64,000 bases of DNA from Gordionus sp. m RMFG-2023 (GCF_954871325.1 NC_088775.1:63341561-63405560), one strand, 5' to 3'. Shown: positions 11,139 through 23,299, counted from the stretch's first letter. Numbers and translations: made by a program. Notes: a model not told the origin generated them from the sequence alone.

Positions 11139-14100
11139 GTGATAATTATAATTTTATTAAAAATTTTGTGGATATATATTAAAATAGATAATCATCATGG
11201 GAATGAAGATTATACATTGAAATTTAACTCGAATAAAAAAGGTTATAATGTTGGAAATTTTTATTGTCATTTTGATGAAATAAAAAATTTTAAATTAAAC
11301 AGTAATCTGAATAAAAAGGATTATTGTAATCAAATGAGTGATATATATCCAGGGGAAATTTTAAATAAAAACATAAATGAAATTCAGAGACTTTTAAATT
11401 CTGAGATGAATTTAGGTATGAATATTAATTATATTGACAATGAGATTAAAATAAATGTCATTCAACTCATTAAAATGCCTAAAAATTTAATAACTGAGGG
11501 AGCAAAAGAACAGAGTTCATGTCCTCATATTAATTTAAAATTTGGTGGACAAATGGTTGAAATGTTATTTGATACCGGGGCAAGTATTTCAATAATGTCT
11601 AGTGAAAATTTTTATAAATATTGGCCGAATGGTATTGTTGAGAGACAAAATATGTGTATAAAACAATTTGATGGATCTGAAATCAAAGTTTTGGGTAGAA
11701 CTCAGTGGGATGTTATTTTCCATGATATTCCTATAATTTTGGATTTATGGATAGTGAATAAAAATGTTGAAACAATTATGGGTTGGGATTGGATTACCAA
11801 ATTGGGACCTCGAAATAATTATTGGGATTTATTTATCATTGATAGCGAATTGGCTAAAGAAAATGCCGAAAGAAAAATAATGGCTAATGAAGTCAGAGAA
11901 AAACTTAAAGAAAGAGAAATGAATAAATTAATGAGTGAAATGAAAGAATCTATAGTTAATAACAATATTTGTGAATATCATATGAAACCCATGATGTATT
12001 CAAATCCATCTGAGATCAATAATGAAATTGAAAATGATAAAAAAATTAATAATGAAATTAATGAATTTAATAGAGTTAAAAATGCTATACCTATTTTAGT
12101 GGAAAAATATGGTATAATTTTTGAAGACACTTTGGGATGTCTAAATGATTATCAAGTGGATTTAAAATTAAAAGAGGGATTTTCACCTATTTTCTTAGGG
12201 TGTCGTAGAGTTCCTTTTGAGTGGAAAAGGGAAATCAATGAAGAATTAAAATGGGTTAATGATGGTATTATTATTCCTGTGGAATATAGTGAATGGGCTA
12301 TACCATTAGTACCTGTTAAAAAATCTAACGGAAAACTTAGATTATGTGCAGATTTTAGAGTAACACTTAACAAATGGGTTGTGGAAGTGAAATATCCATT
12401 GCCGCGAATTGAAGAAATTTTGGCAAATTTAAAAGGGGCCAAATATTTTTCAAAGGTTGACTTTTCATCAGCTTATTTACAATTGCCTTTGAAAGAAGAA
12501 ATTCGTAAATTGATGACAATAACGACGCCTAAAGGATTATTTACATTTTGTAGATTACCTTTTGGGTTAAGTGTATCTGCACCGATTTTTCAGAGAACAA
12601 TGGCATCAGTTTTCCAAGGTTTGGAAGGTGTATTTTATTATATGGATGATGTGTTGATAACTGGAGTGACCCCAGAACAACATAATCAACGTCTGGAAGA
12701 GGTTTTCAAGAGAATTAAAGATAAAGGTTTAAAAGCTAGTAAAGAGAAAAGTATTCTTGGTGTCACCGAAATAGTGTATTTGGGTCATCAGATTAATGGA
12801 ATTGAAGTGAAACCTCTTGATAAAAATTTAAAAAATATTTTGAACATAAATCAGCCTAGTAATAAAGCGGAGGTACAGTCTTTTATGGGCATGATAAATT
12901 ATTATCATAGATTTGTGGATAATTTTGCAAAAATTGCAGCTCCATTATATGACTTATTAAAAAAAGGTGTTAATTTTGAATGGAAAATTGAACAAAGAAA
13001 TGCTTTTGAAAATTTAAAGAGAAAAATTGGTGAGGAACCAATTTTAGTGTGTTTTAACAATGATTTGGAGATAATTCTTGCAGTTGATGCATCCAATAAA
13101 GGTGTAGGAGGTGCCTTATTACATGTCATTGATGGTTTAGAGAGACCAATTATTTTTTTTTCGAGAATATTTCATGAAGTTGAAACGAGGTACTCTGTTA
13201 TAGAACAGGAGGCCTTAGCGATTATTTTTGGGTTGACCAAATGTCGCGAATATTTAATTGGGAAAAGATTTGTGATTTATACCGATCACAAGCCCTTAAT
13301 TCATTTGTTCAAGAAAGATAACAAAGAATTAATGATGTCTCCAAGATTACAACGGTGGTTGTTACTTGTGGGAAGTTTTAATGTTGAAATAAAATATCGG
13401 CGAGGAAGAGAAAATCATTTGCCTGATATATTATCAAGATTAGGAGCAGGTTGTGCTACTTCTGAAATAATTGATAATATGATTATAGATAGAGAAGATG
13501 CTTTAGTGCGTACTTTATCATATATGTTAAAAGGAGGTCCTACAACTTGGGAAGATCTCAAATCATATACTTTAAAGATAAAGTATTGAGGCAAATAAAA
13601 TTATTTTTAACGGGAAAAAAAACATGGAAAAATAATTATAAAATTTATCAAAAATTCGAAAAAGAATTATCCGTGGTGGATGATTGTTTAATGAGGGGAA
13701 ATAGGGCAGTAATTCCTTTGAAATTACGTGCTAAAATAATTAATTTATTACATGCAGGACATCAGGGTCAAAGTAAAATGAAATCTTGAGCTCGTGAATA
13801 TGTGTGGTGGCCTGGAATGGGTAATGATATTGAAAAAATTACAAAGGAATGTGTTCCATGTAATACCTGTGCCGTTATGCCCCATAAAGAGATGGGACAA
13901 GTATGGCCAAAATCAAAGAAACCATGGGATCGTCTTCACATTGATTTTTTTGAATTGGATAAAAAATCATATTTTTTAGTTGTGGATTCATATTCCAAAT
14001 GGATTGAATTTGAAGAGGTTCAAGGTTTAACAACTAAAGTTGTTATTAAATTATTACAAAAATTGTGGGCTAAATTTGGGATTCCTAAAATAATTGTGTC

Positions 14101-14585
14101 GGATGGTGGTCCGGCATTTATAAGTGAGAATTTTAAACAATTTTGTAATTCGATAAAATTAACCATATTTTGACTCCACCTTATCATCCTAGTTCTAATG
14201 GCCAGGCTGAAAGAATGGTAGCCATAGTGAAAAGTTGGTTAAAGAAATCTAAACAAGAGAAAAATGAAGTCTGGTTAGCCCAGTTATATTATAATAATTC
14301 AAGAAATAAAGAGGGAGTTACTCCTGTTGAATTATTTTTGGGTAGAAGAACCAGATTACCTTTAGATTTTCTTAAATCAAAAGAGATTGATAATTTAGAA
14401 TCTTATGGAAAAAGCAATATAAAATTTCCTGTGGGTCAAATTATTTGGGGAAGACTTTTTGACCATAAAAAAAATGGGAAAAAGGTATTGTTTTGGATAA
14501 TATTGGGAATAAATTGTGTAATATAAAGTTTGATGATGGTACTGTGGGAGTACGTCATAATGATTTTATTAAGGTATATGATTAA
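11139..14585 (+). mobile_element. pol region of the Gypsy fossil
   Basis: Domains in order: aspartic protease (LFDTGAS, about 11565-11590), reverse transcriptase (FCRLPFGLS and the catalytic YMDDV at about 12640), RNase H (IYTDHKPL near 13280), and integrase (zinc-binding part near 13730-13880, catalytic core about 13930-14220 with FVVSDGG-like and HPSSNGQAE motifs). This order is diagnostic of Ty3/Gypsy elements. The pol sequence is well preserved for most of its length, with about three or four breaks overall. Confidence 0.92.
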
Positions 14586-14911
14586 AAAAAAAAAATAATA
14601 AATTTGTCCATAAAGACCGGAAACAAAGTTCCTATAAATCTTTAGAACAGACTTACTTTGTACTTAAACAATTTAGAGTTAAATTTATACAATTAAGTAT
14701 AAATGAGAAATATAAATTAGATAATTAAAAATATATGTATAGCAAAAAGGTGAATAAACTGAGAAGAAATTAATATAAAATAAAATACTTATCATTTTAG
14801 AGAAGAGTGAATAAAAAAAAAATTTTGAACATGCAGATTTATGGGAAAATCTACGCTAGGTATATATGTTACATTTTATAAAAAAATTTATAATACTCTT
14901 ATAATTTAGAT

Positions 14912-14919
14912 ATAGTGAT
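14912..14919. repeat. 8-bp target duplication of hAT copy A, left
   Basis: ATAGTGAT, repeated at 16593-16600. Confidence 0.92.
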
Positions 14920-16592
14920 TAGAGAACTGCACGGGCTGTCCGTAGCCCGACCCGACCCGACCCGAGCCCGAGGCTCGGGTCGGGTTCGGACATCAAAAAA
15001 AAAATTTCTCGGGTTCGGGCTCGGGTCGGGTTGTAAAAGCTGTCCGACCCGAAAACCCGACCCGACCCGAAAATATATATAATAATATTAATATCTTAAA
15101 TAGTTAGTATAATTTATAATATTAATTATAAAATCATACTATTTAATATTTATCACATTTTAGGATTAAAATGTCAATCATATTAACATGTCATGTCATT
15201 ATTAATTATTATTTTATAAACCTAACAACCGGATACCAAACTATTTTATTACTAAATTGTGTTTCTCGTAAATTACAAGATAAGACATATTTTATGTAAG
15301 TTTTATTTATTATTTAACTAGCCTATACATTGTCTTTTTTAACATTTGTTTTAACCCTTCACTACAAAGGTAGAAAAAACTCCCTTAACTACAAAGGTGG
15401 GGTCTATTTTACCCCAAATTTTGATTAGATATATCTCAAAACATATTAAAAATTGAGATCTAAAATTTTGAGTATATATTTAAAAAATATTGGAAATAAT
15501 AAATACAAAATCTTAGATTAATATTTACTTCCAAAAAAAAGTTAGAAAAATTTTCCTAAAATTACTGAAATAAAATTTTCTTTTTCAGTACTTCCTTTAA
15601 TTATTTTATTATCACTAAATAAAATTCAAAAAATTCAAATTTTATTAAATCAATGTTGAATAATGATAATTACATAAATTTTATAAAAAAATATCATATA
15701 TCAAAAAAAATATTAATCATCAAATATGTAAAATTATTAAAAAATAATAATGTAAATATATATCTTAATATTATTATTGAATATTTTTTTCTTAAGAAAC
15801 TACAGAGGTGGTAGATACGTTTTTGGACTTCTCTCTATGGGAGGCTGACAATGCGTATTCTGATGCTAGCGCCGAAGTTGACGAGCTAAAAAAATATCTA
15901 GATCCGAAATTATGTGTTGATGACGATAATATTTTAAAATGGTGGAAAACAAACCATTATGAGTTTCCAAATTTAAGTATTTTAGCTCTTAAATTCCTGG
16001 CTATCCCTGCTTCGTCGGCTAGCAGTGAAAGGGCGTTTTCAGCTGCTGGTAGGGCCTTTGAGGAGAGAAGGACTCGTTTAAAGCCAGATAAACTGGACGC
16101 CTCTTTATTTATATATCATAATTATTCACTTTGTGATAATTTTGATAATGATATTGATGAGGTCAATATATAATATAATATGTTCATTATATTTTTTATA
16201 TATTTATTAACTTTTACATCATATCTATATTCGCATAAATGATGCTTATTATATAATCGTTATAATTTTTAAATTCGCTTGTATATTAATCGTTTTATAA
16301 TATTTTTTACAAATTTTAAAAATGCAACTTAATATATATCTTGAATAGATTATGGCCGTCAAATAAACTTTTATTTAAGGTGGCTGAACTGAATAAATAC
16401 ACATAAATTTTTTTTTGGTTATTATAATATTAAAACTTAAATTGCAAAATTTTATTCGGGTCGGGCTCGGGTCGGGTCGGGTTGGATTAAAAAATGTGTG
16501 CTCGGGCTCGGGTCGGGCTCGGACAAAAAAAAATTTTAAATTCGGGCTCGGGTCGGGCTCGGGTTGCGAAAAAATTACTTTGCAGTTCTCTA
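14920..16592 (+). mobile_element. Non-autonomous hAT, copy A (CCCGA-repeat ends)
   Basis: The ends are TAGAGAACTGCA and TGCAGTTCTCTA, a perfect 12-bp inverted repeat, flanked by the exact 8-bp duplication ATAGTGAT. Both subterminal regions are arrays of the pentamer CCCGA or its complement, giving striking GC-rich islands in AT-rich DNA. The element keeps only the C-terminal exon of a hAT transposase (15808-16173). It is nearly identical to copy B at 50377-52058; the differences I see are mainly in pentamer number and A-run length, so both moved recently. It lies inside the Gypsy 3' region. Confidence 0.95.
15808..16173 (+). CDS. hAT transposase C-terminal (dimerisation) fragment
   Basis: 121 residues. 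Residues 45-100 form the hAT dimerisation region: ILKWWKTNHYEFPNLSILA followed by PASSASSERAFSAAGR and RTRLKPDKLDASLFI. The catalytic domain is absent, so this protein cannot transpose DNA on its own. The open frame begins a few codons after a good acceptor-like ACTACAG, which suggests it was the last exon of a longer gene and that the listed Met is not the original start. The predicted protein is identical in copy B, which shows recent common origin. Confidence 0.88.
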   Translation: MVDTFLDFSLWEADNAYSDASAEVDELKKYLDPKLCVDDDNILKWWKTNHYEFPNLSILALKFLAIPASSASSERAFSAAGRAFEERRTRLKPDKLDASLFIYHNYSLCDNFDNDIDEVNI

Positions 16593-16600
16593 ATAGTGAT
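16593..16600. repeat. 8-bp target duplication of hAT copy A, right
   Basis: ATAGTGAT, exact partner of 14912-14919. Confidence 0.92.
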
Positions 16601-17859
16601 TCTAAATTCTTAATTATTGGGAGAATAATAGTAGATAATTGAAACTTTATAATATAAATTTCGAGGAAAATATGAGTTTTTTTTTAAATTAACATGTGTT
16701 ATGAATTGATTGTAAAAAAGAAAATTTGTTTTTAATGATAAGTTAGAGAATGTTTTATATAGAAAGAAAAATAAAAAGAAACAAAATTTCTTATATGGAG
16801 ATAAAAGTAAAAATAAACAAAATATTTAGTTTTTGAAATAAAAACATGAGTGAGTTTTCATGAAAGTTTCTTTCTTTGTATAATTTACATAAGGGAAAAA
16901 TAGAAGTAATGTATATTATAGAAAATGGAGAAATTAATGTTATATATGAATTAAATATATAGGGGTAATAGTGAATCCTTTATATGTTAAAAGAAAAAAT
17001 TGAAAATGGATAATTTGTGATTTATTATTTTAAATGTAAAGTGAAAAATAACATATTTTTGTAAAAGAAAATAACTGGAAAGTTGTTTTTCATAAAAATT
17101 CATATAAAAAAAAAGAGATGATTAATAATTATTAATTTATAAAGAAATAATTTAATAAATTATTTTTCAAAATTAAAATTTAAAAGTAAAATTTTTTTTA
17201 TAAATTAGTGTATAAATAAAAAAAAATGAACTATAAATTGGACACAGAGGACCATATAATATATTTGAAAATTGTAAAAAAGAGAAAAATATCTATTAAG
17301 AAGCCCCGTGGGGACAGCTATAAGCGTTGTGCCGAAGTTTCGGACACTCCATTAAAAATTGTATGATACCAACTAAGGTATTGATGAAACAAGAGTGTAA
17401 TGATTATGTGAGTGACTCGGAGGAAGTCCCTACAACCAGTTATTTTTGTGGAAAAAATAAAAATGTAATATCTGGGGATAGATATGTAAATTATAATAAA
17501 ACAAATGAAATTGAATCTAGTAAACAATATGGGAATAGACCATGGCCACCGCATAATTATGATGGAAAGTTTAAAAGAACAAATGGAATACAACCTAAAA
17601 CCGTGGTCGGAACAAATTCAATTATGGAAGATAAATATAAATATTATACTAAGATGTCAAATATCGGTGACAAAGCTACCAAATTGAGTTCGACCGTGAT
17701 TAAAATGAACGATAATATGAATTTACAAAAGAAATATACTTGTATGGATACTGAAGAAAATGAAATTTTGAAAGAGGACAAAGATATTGAATAAATATAG
17801 AAATGTCAAGTTCACATATTTTTTTTTATTATTACGTCTTGGTTTTTTTTTGGCGGTCG

Positions 17860-18329
17860 TGTTATATATTTCTTATATATTTGTAGTGGATATTGTATAT
17901 ATATATATTAATATATTATATATATATTTATCAATATTTTTAGTATTAAATTATAAATGTCAATCAATCAATTATAAATGTCAATCAATCAATTATAAAT
18001 ATATATTTAGTTAGTAATAATATTGATTTTTGTTGATATTGATTTTTATATGATAATCGGCGCGGAAGGTTTTGTAATAAAAAAAAACGAATGTTTTTGT
18101 ATTCATTATGAAAATTATGACAAGATTGTTGGAATTAATATAATTATGAGAATATTATATAAAAAAATTATAAGATATATAAACTATTGTAAAAATTATG
18201 AAATAAAGTAGAATAAATAGCAAGAATATATTATATAATCGGAGGAATTAAATATATATATATAATTAAATATTATTAGAGAGTTATTTTAGAGTCATAT
18301 AAATTTAATAAAATTAGAGTTATTTTATT
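17860..18329 (+). repeat. 3' LTR of the Gypsy element
   Basis: Nearly identical to the 5' LTR, with one extra roughly 19-bp tandem unit (TCAATCAATTATAAATG). The Sola-like arm resumes directly after it. Confidence 0.88.
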
Positions 18330-18459
18330 AACATATATTTAAAGAATATTAATAAAATATATTCAACAATCAGAATCTTGTGCATTTCATATATGGCGCC
18401 CTAAATATTAAAAATAAAATATAAATTTAAAAATCTAATATATAACTCACTTTTAAATT

Positions 18460-19300
18460 AAGGTCCGGATGGGTGTAAAAACTTAATATATATTTCTTCC
18501 TGCTTTTGATTTTTCACCAAAACAAAGGCTCAATTAGAATCATAAAAACACGTTATGTATCCTGATATTTCTCCAAAAATTATACTTTCATCATTATATG
18601 ATAAATATTCAAGAGACTTTCTATTGAATTAAAATACATTTTACTTTTAAATTGGTGTAGACCTGTTGGAATCAATGTGTGAATTTTCTGTGTTCCAAGT
18701 ATAAGTCTAGTTTTTGAAAATCTTTCCCTGAGTAATATTTCTTCGTAATCATAATTTTTTTTTGGTCATATATTCAAAATATATGCCATTAATATTTTCT
18801 TTAGCTAACTCGTACAATTCATATGATGTGGTTATTTGCTTTGAGTAAGGCCTTTATAAACTAGCTCTATCGGCTAATCTTTTAACAGTGCCACCAATCC
18901 CATCACTTCCGTGTGCTGTAGCAGGAAAATGCCATTTCGCCTGTGCCCCGAAATCCATCTCATGATGGCAAATATTAATAAAATTTTTGCGATTTTTATA
19001 CTGTGCAGCGGAGCCATCGGAAAAATAAAATATTTTATTTGGCATACAAGATTTATTAATTAAAAAATTTACCAATGTTTTTTGGAAATAATATACTGCT
19101 ATTGTATTGTGTTGCAAAGATTCGGACATCATTACGTATAGGCAACAAATTTTGGCAAACTTTATAATATATAACAAAAGAGTGAACAGTGGATTGAGCC
19201 CTATTCCAATGATAACTTTGTACTTCATCCTGAAGTATAAAGCTATAGTTTTCTTAAAAATCACATAAAATTAAATATTGGCCTTCGTCTAAGTTCAATT
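18460..19300 (-). pseudogene. Sola-like transposase remnant, copy 2
   Basis: On the - strand, an open stretch at 19264-18854 reads VMMSESLQHNTIAVYYFQ, then FYFSDGSAAQYKNRKNF, then a histidine pair (ICHHEMDFG), WHFPATAHG and DGIGGTVKRLADRASL. The C-terminal part (18850-18460) continues in broken frames and matches copy 1 at 390-690. The N-terminal third is recognisable only as fragments up to about 19500. Frameshifts and stops make it a pseudogene. The same protein family is represented at 40500-41470. Confidence 0.75.
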
Positions 19301-19739
19301 TTAGATTGTTTTAATACAACGATTGTTGCGTTGAAATAAAAGATGGGGTATTAAAGATTCCATTTTATCAAAAAAGGCATTGATAATTTCATCTACTGGC
19401 TTGGTTATTGTTTCAAGAGTGGTTCTATCTACGGATAGCCATTATTTGTATGTTATAAGTTTGATGTCCTTAGAACGAAACAATATTTCTATTTGATCGT
19501 GTAAATGTGTTGACCCTGGTCAATTATCACATTTGCCCATATAAATATATTTTATTGATTGAAACACTCATTTATTGTTATTCTTATTTACAAGTAAAGG
19601 TATGCCGATTTTAGAAAATCCGATCCAATATTTATATTGTATTGGGTTATTTTATGATGATAATATTTTTATAATTTCATATTTGTAATATTTTAAAAAT
19701 ATCAAATTATTTTAAAAAATTGAGTAGCGAAAATTTTGA

Positions 19740-20347
19740 TATTATTTTTGGCGTCATATATGAAATGCACAAGATTTCATATATTCCTCAAAACTTGGTT
19801 GGACATATTTTATTAACATTCATTAAATATATGTTATATGGGCAAAAAAATTTATAATAAATTATAAAGTAATAAATTGAATTTCTTTTATCGATAGACA
19901 ATTTATATAATTGAATAAAAGTCCCATTTATTGTTATTTTCACTTGCAAGATCAATAATCCTTTAAATTTTATCAAATAGTTTAAGAAAAAAAACATTAA
20001 AAACTGATTAATATATAATTTTAGTTGGGAAAATATTTATACACTTTTATCGATTTTGAGAATGAAGATGGCCGCGTCCCAGACCAATTTTTTTTTATAA
20101 ATATAAAGGAAGAGTTTAGAATGTACTAAATTTTTTTTAAAAATTGAAGGTCGTATTATTTCCAAAAAATTGTTTATAGTCCTTGCATATTGAATAAAAT
20201 GACTGGAAATTAATCTTTGTACGTAATTTTGATATTAAATTTGTTATTTAACTACACTAACCTTTCTTTGATTAACAAATTTTAAAAAAATCGAAGGGGG
20301 TCGGTCGAAAATCTCATTTTTTTTGCTCATTTGACATGGAATGACCC
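19740..20347. repeat. Right terminal inverted repeat of Sola-like copy 2
   Basis: About 600 bp, reverse complement of the left arm with small deletions. It ends GACATGGAATGACCC, then the ATAA target duplication. Confidence 0.82.
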
Positions 20348-20379
20348 ATAACCATATGGTAATATTTATTATTTAATTT

Positions 20380-20990
20380 TTTGCATTTTAATTATAAAAT
20401 CATTTCTATACTATCATTCCCAAGTCTAAAGTTACTATCAGAAAGTATAAGTTTCGCCTTACTAAATAATCTCTCAACACTAGCACTTTAGCACAAGGTT
20501 AATTTCATATACATATTTTTATATAAGAAAAATTATCAAAAATACTCATTTGTATAGATTTAAAAAATGCTTCTAGGGGATTTTCTATTATATTAGTATC
20601 CTTTATTTCAAAAAAAATTACCAATGGAAGTCGTTTTTATGGTTCTAACTAGGGCATCTTTGTTTGTTATCTCTATCATTTAGTGTCTGGCGACAAAAAT
20701 AGTTTTAATCATCATAGTAAATGATGGATTGTCAACCAATGACATTGGCTGCTGTATCATTTATAAAATCGACAATAACTTTATCAGCCAGTTTCTGAGA
20801 TATATTAGCATGTAAAATATTATAAATCAATTTAGCTTGATTGAATTGGTTTCTTTGAATGTAGTCACCTATCCTAAAATTTTAAGATGTTTTTCTATCT
20901 CTTTAAAACTGTTGGTATGAACATTCTTACAAAATAAAAATATTAGAATTTAAAAATGGCAATTACCTTTAGGTGTTTTTGAGGTTATAG
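20380..20990 (-). pseudogene. Decayed hAT transposase fragment
   Basis: Reading the - strand at about 20500-20400 gives SASVERLFSKAKLILSD, the hAT dimerisation signature. Around 20790-20680 the same strand reads PMSLVDNPSFTMMIKTIF, a typical start of the hAT catalytic region. The middle of the gene is missing and stops interrupt the rest, so this is an old internal-deletion copy. No element ends were found. Confidence 0.65.
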
Positions 20991-21875
20991 GTACTAGATT
21001 TATTGAACAAATAAATTTGTACCCACCATTTGTTTTTACATTAATTTAATATTTTAAAATTTTGGAAATGGATAATTAGTTTTGTTATAATCCATGGGTT
21101 CGCTGTATATTGTCTTCTCGGAACGTATATATGATGTTTTTATTAAAACGTATGGCATTGATTTTATATATTTAAAATTCCCATCAAGCCAGGCCAGCAA
21201 CAATCAATAATATATAGGTTCGGCCCGAAAAATGAATCTTATATTTCTTTCCTATTCTTCATTTTTGTGATTATATATCACAATTAATCATGCCAAATCT
21301 CCCCATTTGACTATATTTAAAAATGGAAATACTGAGTTATCCGTTTTAAAATATCAGCTCGTATAGAGCAATTTTGCATCACTAATCACAATTATAAAAC
21401 GAATCTTTAAAAAAAAGGAAGTTTAAAAAAAATTAAGAGGTGGGAAATATTTAGATTTGCTATTAATTTTCATACATATTTTATAATAAAATAGATAAAC
21501 ATAATTAAATTATTAGTTATTATTGAATATTAATAATTTGCAACAACCAGGCCATGGAGAGGCTCGGGCTAAAATATTTGATTTTGCATGTATTTATTCC
21601 CCATTAAATTTTAGTTTGATCATTTATTTATTTATTATGAACTAATGGGATAATTATATATAAGAGCTAAGACCTGATGTGGGTTATTGGGACTAGAACT
21701 GTATTAAATCAGCTAAGGCATGATATGAGATAGTAGAGTTAGAGAATATGTTTTTTTTTAAATTAATCACTCATCCGTTTCTTATATTATTTGGCCCAAA
21801 AGTCATGAAAAATAATGATTATATAAGTTGAGAAGATTAAAAATTATCATATATTTAAAAAAAAAATTATTGAAG
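20991..21875. other. Upstream part or intron of the BAP18 gene; nothing recognised
   Basis: AT-rich sequence. The first coding exon of the BAP18 homologue is expected on this side but I did not find it. A GGCCAGG-rich patch at about 21185-21220 resembles one at 36070-36100 and may be an unnamed repeat. Confidence 0.5.
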
Positions 21876-22302
21876 AAAGAGTGGTAAGTGGACAAATGAA
21901 GAAATCGATATGTTGAAAAATTCCATTCAAACGTTTGCAAATGATTTAGAAAGAATAAGCGAGCATATTAAAAATAAGACAATGTAAACAAATTTATTAG
22001 GCCATTTTATTTATAATATATAATACATTTGCTTTTTTAGATCTCAAATAAGACAAACATTGAAAAAGAAAGCATACGAGGAAGCGGGGATTCCTGAAAA
22101 TGCAAAGATTTTGTCCTCTGAGAATAACCTCGAACTCAATAATCAACAAATTGTTATAAGTAATATTGATACACAAAGTTCACTGGTCGCAACTACTTTA
22201 AATGAAGATGATATTGTTGGCTCAAATCTTAATGAAAGCATGGCATCAAAGTTTGAAATAAATGTCAAACAAGAAAATATTTTATTAAATAGCGACAATT
22301 GA
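21876..22302 (+). CDS. BAP18: BAP18 homologue (chromatin complex subunit), last two exons
   Basis: Exon 21876-21983 encodes KSGKWTNEEIDMLKNSIQ...HIKNKT, a SANT/Myb-like helix segment. A 57-bp GT-AG intron (21984-22040) follows. Exon 22041-22302 continues ISQIRQTLKKKAYEEAGIP and ends with TGA. This aligns along its length with human BAP18 (C17orf49), which reads KWTETEIEMLRAAVKRFG and then AQIKATVKRKVYEDSGIP. BAP18 is a small nuclear subunit of the MLL1/WDR5 and NURF chromatin complexes. The SANT-like part is conserved and the acidic tail is not, as expected. The 5' exon (about 40 residues) is not located. An AATAAA follows the stop by about 10 bases. The gene converges on LCMT1, with 187 bp between stop codons. 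Confidence 0.88.
21984..22040 (+). other. 57-bp intron in the BAP18 homologue
   Basis: GTAAAC donor and GCTTTTTTAG acceptor. Splicing joins codon phases so that KTISQIRQ aligns with RTVAQIKA of the human protein. Confidence 0.85.
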
Positions 22303-22489
22303 TTTTTTTAATAAATCTTTATTTTTAGTAGATTTATATTATATTAATTATTTTTCATAATCTATCATCATTTAAAATTTAGCATGTAATGTTATATTAT
22401 TATTAATAAAATAATTGACATAGTATTTTTTTTAAATCAATCGATTATATTATATAATTAGATTATAATAATGAATAATTTTGGGCACT

Positions 22490-22844
<355 letters not shown>

Positions 22845-23039
22845 CTATAAAAACATAGATAAAATTAAATATTATAGTAAACATTTAAAAAAACATGGTA
22901 TAATTATTATATAATATCTCTCACGTTTCAGATACATTAACTTAAAAGGTATATATTGATATAAAACAAACTTAGATGATAATATATTTAAAAAATTGAC
23001 TATATAATATGTAATAGTAAAGTCCCTGATATTAAGATA

Positions 23040-23168
23040 AAAAAATTGATTATTGCTTCTTTCGAGAAGTATTTTTTATGTATATTTTTTAGATATAATA
23101 TGGGATTGGTTATGATTGGTTTATTTTTTTTACACATAATTTATTTTTATATAAATTGATATTAAAAT
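23040..23168. repeat. About 130-bp repeat, inverted partner at 26285-26405
   Basis: Both contain TTCTTTCGAG, GGGATTGGTT and TTTATATAAATTGATAT in opposite orientation. They could be the ends of one element that was later invaded, or two solo copies. No target duplication is clear. Confidence 0.6.
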
Positions 23169-23174
23169 ACCTAC

Positions 23175-23299
23175 AAAATACAAATAAATTTTTGATAATT
23201 TTTACTTTTGTATTCCGGGAATGGATTTGGCCTTTCTAAAACTAAGAATTTTTTATATTCATCATTTTTTACACATGTAATGAATTCCAGTAATATTTC
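23175..23299 (-). CDS. Candidate LCMT1 middle exon
   Basis: On the - strand, after the acceptor TTTAAAG, an open frame starts EILLEFITCVKNDEYKKF and runs through ERPNPFPEYK. A phase-0 entry and a phase-2 exit (donor GTAGGT) would connect the exon ending at 44259 with the exon starting at 22844 without a frame change. Similarity to the human segment IMIENLRRRQC is weak and the expected GDRFG motif is not seen, so a further small exon may be missing or this may be a chance open frame. Confidence 0.35.

Larger units (their letters stand above)
14586..17859 (+). other. Gypsy 3' region between pol and 3' LTR, with hAT insertion
   Basis: About 1.6 kb excluding the hAT at 14920-16592. Most is AT-rich and noncoding. 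At about 17310-17795 there is an open region starting with a zinc-knuckle-like stretch (CRSFGHSIKNC) and continuing with about 140 polar residues. This is unusual so far downstream of pol. It could be a displaced gag piece or an additional nucleic-acid-binding product. It is part of a fossil and I do not assign a function. Confidence 0.55.
9293..18329 (+). mobile_element. Gypsy-type LTR retrotransposon, young, with a hAT insertion
   Basis: The LTRs are about 447 bp (9293-9739) and 470 bp (17860-18329). They differ by only a few substitutions and one roughly 19-bp tandem duplication, so the insertion is young. TGGTGCCGACTGACC directly after the 5' LTR fits a tRNA primer site. The order gag-like zinc knuckles, protease, reverse transcriptase, RNase H, integrase is that of Ty3/Gypsy elements. 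Excluding the nested hAT (14920-16592) it is about 7.4 kb. The coding region carries a few breaks and the element is not intact. It is inserted in the left arm of Sola-like copy 2. The target duplication is unclear in the AT-rich junctions. Confidence 0.93.
8606..20347 (-). mobile_element. Sola-like DNA transposon copy 2, split by a Gypsy element
   Basis: The left end starts GGGTCATTCCATGAC at 8606 and the right end is GACATGGAATGACCC at 20347, an inverted repeat. ATAA at 8602-8605 and 20348-20351 is a 4-bp target duplication. The inverted repeats are very long: 8606-9292 plus 18330-18430 on the left match about 19740-20347 on the right. A decayed transposase lies on the - strand at 18460-19300. 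A Gypsy LTR element (9293-18329) sits in the left arm, and the arm resumes after it. Without that insertion the element is about 2.7 kb. A 4-bp duplication and GGG/CCC termini suggest the Sola superfamily (inference). Confidence 0.85.

Noticed and set aside
12152-13129. Open frames on the - strand opposite the Gypsy pol region
   Set aside because: They are shadows of the well-conserved pol coding on the + strand.
16415-16642. Glycine/serine/arginine-rich open frame (also 51881-52093 and 50255-50458)
   Set aside because: It is the CGGGT/CCCGA pentamer array at the ends of the twin hATs read as protein.
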